20,219 bases of DNA from positions 1 through 20,219 of the forward strand of contig JAAZMQ010000321.1 of NCBI GenBank assembly GCA_012798745.1. The letters are read 5' to 3'. Below, one piece after another: positions 15,264 through 20,219 of this stretch. Both the position numbers and the translations under genes were made by a program. This stretch comes from Bacteroidales bacterium. GTDB lineage: Bacteria > Bacteroidota > Bacteroidia > Bacteroidales > Dysgonomonadaceae. Each line of letters opens with the position of its first letter. Positions within the stretch are counted from its first letter, which is position 1. The notes under the pieces were generated by a model. That model had not been told where the DNA came from and searched no databases. It worked only from the letters and a program-made list of their open reading frames with translations.

Positions 15264-15317
15264 TAACTAATCCATTAAATCGGGTTAAATTTGCGCTCTC
15301 TGCCTTACACCCCTATT

Positions 15318-16220
15318 TTACCAAAGCGGCGATGGATAAACCCCTTCATCCACCAATTTCTGAAGCTTTGCTACAACTCCCGGTCGATCTTCAGGATAGG
15401 TTACCCCAAACCATTTCGAGGGGGTTTCCAATACCTTCACAGTTGCAATTTTATTAGTAACTAAATGATTGATAAGTGTAGGTATAAAAAATTCAGCCGT
15501 AATATCATCGGCATGCTCTTTCAGGAAATCGACAAAATAGTCTTCAGAATAATCAAAATAATCGGGTGTAAATCCCCACATATTCATCGAAACAAGCGTA
15601 TCGTCATCAATCGCGATCCAATTACCGTTTTCATCTTTATACTTAACCACACCGTCAATACGCATAACCTGTGTACGCTCCACAATTCCGATAAGATTAC
15701 CATCCTCATCTATTTCGCAAATGCCACGAGCAACTGCTCCACTTTCCGACAACGTGTTTCCCACTCTATATCCTACCATAGCGTACAAATTTTTACTATC
15801 ATAAAGTGGAGAAAGAAAATCACCTAAGATCCGAAAACTTTCACGTCCATAAAAATCGTCGGCATTGATTACAGCGAAAGGTTCGTTAATAACATCTTTT
15901 CCCATCATTAGAGCATGATTGGTACCCCATGGTTTTACACGATTTGGTGGCACCGTAAATCCCTCGGGTAGATCATCCAGCTCTTGAAAAACCAATTCTA
16001 CCGGAATTTTTTGTTCATATTTTTTTACGATTTTTTCTCTAAAATCCTCTTCAAACGATTTTCGAATAACAAAAACTAGCTTGCCAAAACCTGCGTTAAT
16101 AGCATCGTAAATAGAATAATCCATAATGGTTTCTCCTGATGGGCCAACCCCATCCAGTTGTTTTAGGCCTCCATAACGACTTCCCATGCCTGCGGCTAAT
16201 ACAAACAATGTTGGTTTCAT
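15318..16220 (-). CDS. Sugar-phosphate nucleotidyltransferase (NTP_transferase family)
   Basis: This 300-residue cytoplasmic protein has the Rossmann-type nucleotidyltransferase signature LAAGMGSRYGGLKQ at 8-21, a KPWGTNHAL nucleotide-binding segment at 96-104 and the metal-binding INADDFYG at 118-125 (D121, D122). The family transfers a nucleotidyl group from NTP to a sugar 1-phosphate. Sugar and base cannot be read; relatives include glucose-1-phosphate uridylyl/thymidylyl and MurNAc-1-phosphate uridylyl (MurU) transferases. No left-handed beta-helix follows, so it is not a bifunctional GlmU or AGPase type. It starts a possible operon with the CNNM protein and talC. A -7 box flanked by an inverted repeat lies just upstream. 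Confidence 0.88.
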   Translation of the reverse strand: MKPTLFVLAAGMGSRYGGLKQLDGVGPSGETIMDYSIYDAINAGFGKLVFVIRKSFEEDFREKIVKKYEQKIPVELVFQELDDLPEGFTVPPNRVKPWGTNHALMMGKDVINEPFAVINADDFYGRESFRILGDFLSPLYDSKNLYAMVGYRVGNTLSESGAVARGICEIDEDGNLIGIVERTQVMRIDGVVKYKDENGNWIAIDDDTLVSMNMWGFTPDYFDYSEDYFVDFLKEHADDITAEFFIPTLINHLVTNKIATVKVLETPSKWFGVTYPEDRPGVVAKLQKLVDEGVYPSPLW

Positions 16221-16245
16221 ACTTCTTTATTTAGATAAAAATTTT

Positions 16246-16273
16246 ACTATATCCGCAAATTTACAGATATAGT
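16246..16273. promoter_or_regulatory. Inverted repeat bracketing the -7 box of the nucleotidyltransferase gene
   Basis: A perfect 8-bp inverted repeat, ACTATATC (16246-16253) and GATATAGT (16266-16273), encloses a 12-bp spacer. Within the spacer the minus strand reads TAAATTTG (16263-16256), a TAnnTTTG -7 element lying about 36 bp before the gene's ATG. The geometry fits an operator overlapping a promoter. There is no T-tract directly after it, so a terminator is less likely. Confidence 0.5.
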
Positions 16274-16324
16274 TTTTATATTTCATGGTTTTGATGTTAT
16301 TTCTTTCAACTTTTTGTAAAAAAT

Positions 16325-16993
16325 CTAAATTTCGAAAGCATTCCACAAAGGATCATCGGGAACGGGCGCTGTTATATTGATAATTTTTTTAGAAACCGGA
16401 TGAACGAAAGATATATTTCTTGCATGTAAAGAAATGCTACCGTCGGGATTAGAGCGAGGAGCACCATATTTTAAATCACCCCTAATTGGCAACCCTATTT
16501 TTGCCAATTGACAGCGAATCTGATGATGGCGTCCCGTTTCAAGCTTTACCTCGAGGAGGTAATATTTTTGCGATCGTCCAACAAGTTTATAATGAAGAAC
16601 CGCTTTTTTAGAGCGCGGCTTTTCGGTATCATATGCTACAGACTTATTATTTTTTTGGTTCTTAATCAAATAGTGCACTAAGGTATCCTCATCCCGTGGT
16701 GGTAAATCTTTCACAATAGCCCAATAGGTTTTATCAATCTCTCCCTTTTTAAACATTTCGTTCAAACGGGTAAGTGCCTTACTTGTTTTGGCAAAAACAA
16801 CCACCCCACTGGTAGGTCTGTCAAGCCGATGAACAACTCCGCAAAAAACATTACCGGGCTTATGGTATTTCTCTCTCAAATAATCTTTTACCATATCCAA
16901 CAAAGGTTGGTCGCCGGTTTTGTCACCCTGCACAATCTCTTTCGGAGATTTATTAACAATAATAATGTGATTGTCTTCGTATAATATTTCCAT
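16325..16993 (-). CDS. RluA-family RNA pseudouridine synthase
   Basis: From the ATG at 16993 it has 222 residues and begins MEILYEDNHIIIVNKSP, the usual catalytic-domain start. The active-site motif HRLDRPTSG (55-63) with catalytic Asp58 is intact, as is the downstream GRHHQIRCQLAKIGLPIRGDLKYG stretch split across the RNA-binding cleft. There is no S4 domain, so it belongs to the short RluA/TruC-like branch that modifies rRNA or tRNA; the exact uridine target cannot be told. An upstream in-frame ATG (17014) would add seven residues (MCLFIFN) and run into a hairpin, so it is not preferred. It follows fabG after 65 bp, with the hairpin between. Confidence 0.93.
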   Translation of the reverse strand: MEILYEDNHIIIVNKSPKEIVQGDKTGDQPLLDMVKDYLREKYHKPGNVFCGVVHRLDRPTSGVVVFAKTSKALTRLNEMFKKGEIDKTYWAIVKDLPPRDEDTLVHYLIKNQKNNKSVAYDTEKPRSKKAVLHYKLVGRSQKYYLLEVKLETGRHHQIRCQLAKIGLPIRGDLKYGAPRSNPDGSISLHARNISFVHPVSKKIINITAPVPDDPLWNAFEI

Positions 16994-17004
16994 ATTAAAA
17001 ATGA

Positions 17005-17030
17005 AGAGACACAATACTTTTTGTGCCTCT
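17005..17030 (-). terminator. Hairpin terminator between fabG and the pseudouridine synthase gene
   Basis: On the minus strand AGAGGCACAA (17030-17021) pairs with TTGTGTCTCT (17014-17005) over ten positions including one G-U pair, with a 6-nt loop, followed by TCATTTTTAA. On the plus strand the stem is followed by TTTTTATT, so it may act in both directions. It ends 11 bp before the ATG at 16993. Confidence 0.7.
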
Positions 17031-17058
17031 TTTTATTAACTTTTATCGAAATAAATAA

Positions 17059-17805
17059 TTAAGTATGCATACCTCCGCAAACACTAATCACCTGGCCACT
17101 TACATAGGAAGAAAGTTCTGAACCAAGGAAAAGAGCAACATTGGCTACATCTTCAGGAGTACCACCACGACGCAATGGAATTTGCTGCGCCCATTGTTTG
17201 CGTACTTCTTCCGAAAGAGCTTCCGTCATATCGGTAATAATAAACCCCGGAGCAATGGCATTAACCCGAATGTTTCGTGAACCAATTTCTTTAGCCATCG
17301 ATTTTGTCAATCCGATTAATCCTGCCTTGGAAGCTGAGTAATTTGCCTGACCGGCATTACCCGAAAGTCCCACCACAGAACTCATATTGATGATACTACC
17401 TGACTTCTGACGCATCATCAAAGGAGTTACAGCATGAATAAAATTGAATGCCGATTTTAGATTTACCTTAATTACCATATCCCATTGCTGTTCGGTCATG
17501 CGAACCATCAATCCATCCCGGGTAATTCCTGCATTGTTGACTAAAATATCGATTCGCCCGAAATCGTTGATTACTTCGCCTACTACTTTATGAGTCTCCT
17601 CAAAATTGGACGCATCCGAGGCGTATCCTTTTACTTTCGTTCCAAAAGCAGCAATTTCACTCTCCGTTGCTTTTGCATTTTCATCGATGACCAAATCTGT
17701 AAACGCAATATTTGCTCCTTCGGAAGCGAACCTAAGCGCTATAGCCTTACCTATTCCTCGGGCTGCGCCGGTAATTAAAGCTGTTTTACCTTCTAATAAT
17801 TTCAT
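17059..17805 (-). CDS. fabG: 3-oxoacyl-[acyl-carrier-protein] reductase
   Basis: This 248-residue short-chain dehydrogenase reduces beta-ketoacyl-ACP with NADPH in fatty-acid elongation. The cofactor motif TGAARGIG is at 12-19, NNAG at 90-93, and the catalytic tetrad N115, S143, Y156 and K160 (YSASK) is complete. Length and phrases such as GITRDGLMVRM and MSSVVGLSGNAGQANYSASKAG are typical of genuine FabG rather than general SDRs, as are the C-terminal YVSGQVISVCGGMHT residues. It lies 30 bp downstream of the TetR gene. Such tetR-fabG adjacency suggests that the regulator controls lipid synthesis, but this is inference. Other SDR substrates cannot be strictly excluded. Confidence 0.94.
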   Translation of the reverse strand: MKLLEGKTALITGAARGIGKAIALRFASEGANIAFTDLVIDENAKATESEIAAFGTKVKGYASDASNFEETHKVVGEVINDFGRIDILVNNAGITRDGLMVRMTEQQWDMVIKVNLKSAFNFIHAVTPLMMRQKSGSIINMSSVVGLSGNAGQANYSASKAGLIGLTKSMAKEIGSRNIRVNAIAPGFIITDMTEALSEEVRKQWAQQIPLRRGGTPEDVANVALFLGSELSSYVSGQVISVCGGMHT

Positions 17806-17835
17806 TTTCTATCGGTTTAAATTAAATGCTATAAT

Positions 17836-18417
17836 TCATCTCTCTCTATACAATCCCCTAAATATCAAATTGATGATAGTATCTCTATCCGATTTATTAT
17901 TAATATTGAGACTAAATACTCCACGAATAACAGGCACTTCAAGTCCTTTGAGTGCATAATGAAGAATCTGCGCCGTTTTGGGGATATCTGTAATTTCAAA
18001 AATTTTTGTTCTGACACCTTCTTCCAAAATATCTTGCAGATAAGCTATTTCTTTGCGGTCAAATTCCTTTCGCACGTACTCCACACGCCAAATATCTCTA
18101 AAAAAATCCGCCCGTAAAGTACCATTACGCGTTACCACATCTTTAATTGCTTCTAGTCGCGTAAAAAAGAAAATCATCAGTTTATCATCAGCCGACAATT
18201 TTCTTTTAATTACCTCTTCCAGTTGGAGATAAAGATTTTCCAGCTCCGATTGAATTACCGCATTATAAATATCCTGTTTACTTTTAAAATATGTATATAA
18301 TGTTCTACGGCTCTTATTGGAAGCTTTGGCAATATCGTTCATCGTCGTATTTTCGATCCCTCTTTGGGCAAAAAGCTGACGCGCCACCTCAATCAATGTT
18401 TGTCTTGTTTTCGACAT
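17836..18417 (-). CDS. TetR/AcrR-family transcriptional regulator
   Basis: The N-terminal helix-turn-helix is clear: IEVARQLFAQRGIENTTMNDIAKASNKSRRTLYTYFKSKQDIYNAVI, which is a canonical TetR DNA-binding domain (about 9-54). The C-terminal helical ligand domain (about 60-193) is not similar to any family I can name. I chose ATG at 18417 (MSKTRQTLIE, 193 residues). In-frame ATGs at 18426 and 18447 are possible, but 18447 would lie almost on the predicted transcription start. It is the first gene of a probable tetR-fabG operon and is divergent from trpB, so the 226-bp divergent gap may be where it acts. The ligand is unknown; an acyl-CoA or acyl-ACP would fit the neighbour. Confidence 0.9.
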   Translation of the reverse strand: MSKTRQTLIEVARQLFAQRGIENTTMNDIAKASNKSRRTLYTYFKSKQDIYNAVIQSELENLYLQLEEVIKRKLSADDKLMIFFFTRLEAIKDVVTRNGTLRADFFRDIWRVEYVRKEFDRKEIAYLQDILEEGVRTKIFEITDIPKTAQILHYALKGLEVPVIRGVFSLNINNKSDRDTIINLIFRGLYRER

Positions 18418-18455
18418 TGCCATCATTTCAAATGCACACATTTGCAATATATGAG

Positions 18456-18486
18456 CAAAAGTAAGACAAAGTTTTAAAAATTGAAA
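18456..18486 (-). promoter_or_regulatory. Predicted promoter of tetR-fabG
   Basis: On the minus strand TTTC (18486-18483), a near match to TTTG, is followed after 19 bp by TACTTTTG (18463-18456), an exact TAnnTTTG. Transcription would start near 18449. The central part of the divergent gap (18487-18574) is AT-rich and holds no clear palindrome. Confidence 0.55.
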
Positions 18487-18574
18487 GTAAATCCCTGTAA
18501 AAATCGGCTAAGCTTCTACAAATATTTTTAATTTTAAAAAGCACTTTATCCTTCCTGTTTATTTTTTCTTTTCG

Positions 18575-18606
18575 TTTGTTTTGTATGGAATTATGATTTA
18601 ATTTTG
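18575..18606 (+). promoter_or_regulatory. Predicted promoter of trpB2
   Basis: TTTG (18575-18578), 20 bp, then TAATTTTG (18599-18606): a full match to the Bacteroidota sigma-ABfr promoter. Transcription would start near 18613, leaving a leader of about 30 bases. It contains no Trp-rich leader peptide or attenuator. Confidence 0.7.
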
Positions 18607-18643
18607 CAACGCTTAAAAGGATGATAAAAAGTTAGAAAATTTT

Positions 18644-19999
18644 ATGAAGAGAACAAAAAAATTCATTCTTCCGGAAACAGAAATACCCACACAATGGTAT
18701 AATATTGTGGCAGAGATGAAAAATAAGCCCTTGCCGATGATTAATCCGCAAACCAATGAGCCACTCAAAGCAGAAGATCTCTTTCCCTTGTTTGCAGAAG
18801 AATTGGCAAGACAAGAACTTAACGATAAGGATGTTTGGATCGATATCCCCGACGAGGTACGCGAAAAATATAAAATCTACCGACCTACTCCGCTTGTTCG
18901 GGCTTATGAATTAGAAAAAGCACTTGACACCCCTGCTCATATCTATTTTAAAAACGAAAGCATAAGCCCTGTTGGATCGCATAAACTTAATTCAGCATTA
19001 GCACAAGCCTATTACAACAAAATAGAAGGAGTAACCAATTTAACTACAGAAACCGGTGCCGGTCAATGGGGAACAGCGTTGGCTTTTGCATCAAAAACAT
19101 TTGGATTGGAACTTGCTGTTTATATGGTAAAGATCAGTTACGAACAAAAACCTTATCGCCGTTCTCTGATGCAAACATGGGGCGCACAAGTTATCGCTTC
19201 ACCTAGTATGTCCACAAAAGCCGGAAGAAAAATTCTAACTGAAAATCCTACATATCAAGGAAGTTTAGGTACAGCCATTTCCGAAGCGATAGAACTTGCT
19301 ATGCAAACCCCTAAATGTAAATATGCATTGGGAAGCGTGTTAAATCACGTAGCTTTGCATCAGACTATAATCGGACTTGAGGCCGAAAAACAAATGAAAA
19401 TGGCCGATGCGTATCCCGATATCGTGATTGGCTGTTTTGGTGGAGGATCAAATTTTTCGGGAATATCGTTTCCATTTTTACGTCACAATCTGAAAGGCGA
19501 AACCCACACACGCTTTATTGCTGCAGAACCAACGTCTTGTCCAAAGCTCACACGAGGTCGTTTTCAATACGATTTCGGCGATGAAATAGGATATACACCA
19601 TTGATTCCAATGTATACACTGCACCATAAGTTTGCACCTGCCAATATTCATGCAGGCGGTTTGCGCTATCATGGCGCAGGGAGTATTGTAAGTCAACTTC
19701 ATAAAGATAATCTAGTGGAAGCTGTTGACGTAAACCAACTCGACACATTCAAGGCAGGTATTCTGTTTGCTCAGACAGAAGGCATTATTCCGGCACCGGA
19801 ATCAAATCACGCTATTGCCGTAGCTATTAATGAAGCATTGAGAGCCAGAGAAGAAGGAGTAAAAAAGACCATCCTTTTCAATTTATCGGGACACGGTTTA
19901 CTCGATATGAGCGCTTATGACCAATATCTTGCAGGCGATCTTAGCAATCATGAATTGAAAGACGAAGAACTCAATAAATATTTCGAAAGAAAACCTTGA
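18644..19999 (+). CDS. trpB: Tryptophan synthase beta chain, TrpB2 type
   Basis: This 451-residue PLP enzyme condenses indole and serine to tryptophan. Length (about 50 residues above the classical TrpB1) and an N-terminal stretch of about 75 residues mark the TrpB2 branch. The PLP lysine is K114 in SPVGSHKLNSALAQAYY; the catalytic Glu is in TTETGAGQWGTA (134-145); the phosphate-binding loop is GCFGGGSNFSG at about 264-274; and the C-terminal LFNLSGHGLLD is present. No trpA or other trp gene is near, as is common for TrpB2, which in known cases works alone or salvages indole. It has its own promoter and is the only plus-strand protein gene of confidence in the window. Confidence 0.95.
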   Translation: MKRTKKFILPETEIPTQWYNIVAEMKNKPLPMINPQTNEPLKAEDLFPLFAEELARQELNDKDVWIDIPDEVREKYKIYRPTPLVRAYELEKALDTPAHIYFKNESISPVGSHKLNSALAQAYYNKIEGVTNLTTETGAGQWGTALAFASKTFGLELAVYMVKISYEQKPYRRSLMQTWGAQVIASPSMSTKAGRKILTENPTYQGSLGTAISEAIELAMQTPKCKYALGSVLNHVALHQTIIGLEAEKQMKMADAYPDIVIGCFGGGSNFSGISFPFLRHNLKGETHTRFIAAEPTSCPKLTRGRFQYDFGDEIGYTPLIPMYTLHHKFAPANIHAGGLRYHGAGSIVSQLHKDNLVEAVDVNQLDTFKAGILFAQTEGIIPAPESNHAIAVAINEALRAREEGVKKTILFNLSGHGLLDMSAYDQYLAGDLSNHELKDEELNKYFERKP

Positions 20000-20066
20000 A
20001 AAATTTAAAAAAAAGATGTTTTTAAACATAAATCAAGCATTTTTCGCAAAAAAAGTTAGAAATTTA

Positions 20067-20098
20067 TTTGGTAATTAAATAAGAGTTTACTACCTTTG
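20067..20098 (+). promoter_or_regulatory. Predicted promoter of the transcript at the right edge
   Basis: TTTG (20067-20070), 20 bp, then TACCTTTG (20091-20098): both boxes match and the spacing equals that of the trpB2 promoter. Transcription would start near 20105. The 67 bases between the trpB stop and this promoter are AT-rich and contain no convincing terminator. Confidence 0.7.
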
Positions 20099-20104
20099 AA
20101 ATGC

Positions 20105-20219
20105 AAAACAAGAGAGTTATTGCCGCATTGGTCGATTGGGAAACTCATCAATAACATCTTAGAAACCGAGATCGTTTTTGTTGTCAATGGCGGGCCGCAT
20201 CCTTCGGGACAAGCCTTCG
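20105..20219 (+). ncRNA. Possible structured RNA, cut by window edge (unidentified)
   Basis: Downstream of a strong promoter the sequence turns from AT-rich to mixed composition. GTTATTG (20116-20122) pairs perfectly with CAATAAC (20149-20155). TCC-TTCG-GGA (cUUCGg tetraloop at 20202-20207) is followed by a second CTTCG at 20215-20219. The ATG at 20101 opens only a 17-codon frame (MQNKRVIAALVDWETHQ, stop 20152-20154). One other plus frame stays open without an ATG. I do not recognise the RNase P, SRP, tmRNA or 6S consensus in the visible part. A protein gene with an unusual start is the alternative. Confidence 0.3.

Noticed and set aside
15465..15827. Plus-strand open frame of about 120 codons
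   Set aside because: It is antisense to the nucleotidyltransferase gene, whose active-site motifs are intact; the frame has no recognisable domain.
20016..20029. ATGTTTTTAAACAT, similar to the galM palindrome and a possible trpB terminator
   Set aside because: The stem is five to six AT pairs with one G-C pair, it lacks a T-tract, and such sequences are expected by chance in AT-rich gaps.
20101..20154. Short frame MQNKRVIAALVDWETHQ as a leader peptide
   Set aside because: It has one Trp only, no clear attenuator, and its ATG lies before the likely transcription start (about 20105).

Overview
The window is AT-rich, densely coding bacterial chromosome, almost certainly from the Bacteroidales (Bacteroidota). 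The evidence is threefold. First, promoter-like elements of the Bacteroidota type (TTTG, about 20 bases, TAnnTTTG) precede several genes. Second, gene content is typical of that group: methylmalonyl-CoA mutase small subunit, FucP/GluP-type sugar transporter, Nudix-type transcription factor and TrpB2. Third, the carbamoyl-phosphate synthase is of the Bacteroidetes/eukaryote-like type. No rRNA, tRNA, CRISPR array, insertion sequence or prophage is visible. Species cannot be named from this sequence.

Layout, left to right. Everything up to about 18.4 kb is on the minus strand, so transcription runs right to left. (1) 1-3133: mutA, a UbiA/MenA-type prenyltransferase and a CPBP-like membrane protein cut by the left edge form a tight operon (8-bp gap, then an ATGA overlap). 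mutB is not next to mutA. (2) 3273-8570: carA, carB and a creatininase-family amidohydrolase. (3) 8659-13077: a galactose-use cluster, galM, MFS sugar transporter, galK and a Nudix-type regulator. A palindrome lies just downstream of the predicted galM promoter, and a strong terminator hairpin lies between galK and the regulator. (4) 13280-16220: sugar nucleotidyltransferase, CNNM/CorC-type membrane protein and TalC-type transaldolase. (5) 16325-18417: a TetR regulator, fabG and an RluA-type pseudouridine synthase, with a hairpin just before the last gene. (6) 18644-19999, plus strand: a TrpB2-type tryptophan synthase beta chain transcribed divergently from tetR. (7) 20067-20219: a second well-formed plus-strand promoter followed by a short, comparatively GC-rich, hairpin-bearing sequence cut by the right edge, possibly a structured RNA.

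The most striking observation is in carA. The glutaminase nucleophile motif (GICLGHQ in E. coli) reads G-I-G-M-G-N-Y here, so the catalytic cysteine is glycine while the downstream His and Glu (FHPE) remain. With the CPS1/CAD-like character of carB and its C-terminal domain, this suggests an ammonia-dependent carbamoyl-phosphate synthase, analogous to vertebrate mitochondrial CPS1 but in a bacterium. Secondary points are the galactose cluster with a catalytically dead Nudix regulator and candidate operator, absence of a visible galT, an inverted repeat bracketing the -7 box of the nucleotidyltransferase gene, and the possible RNA at the right edge.
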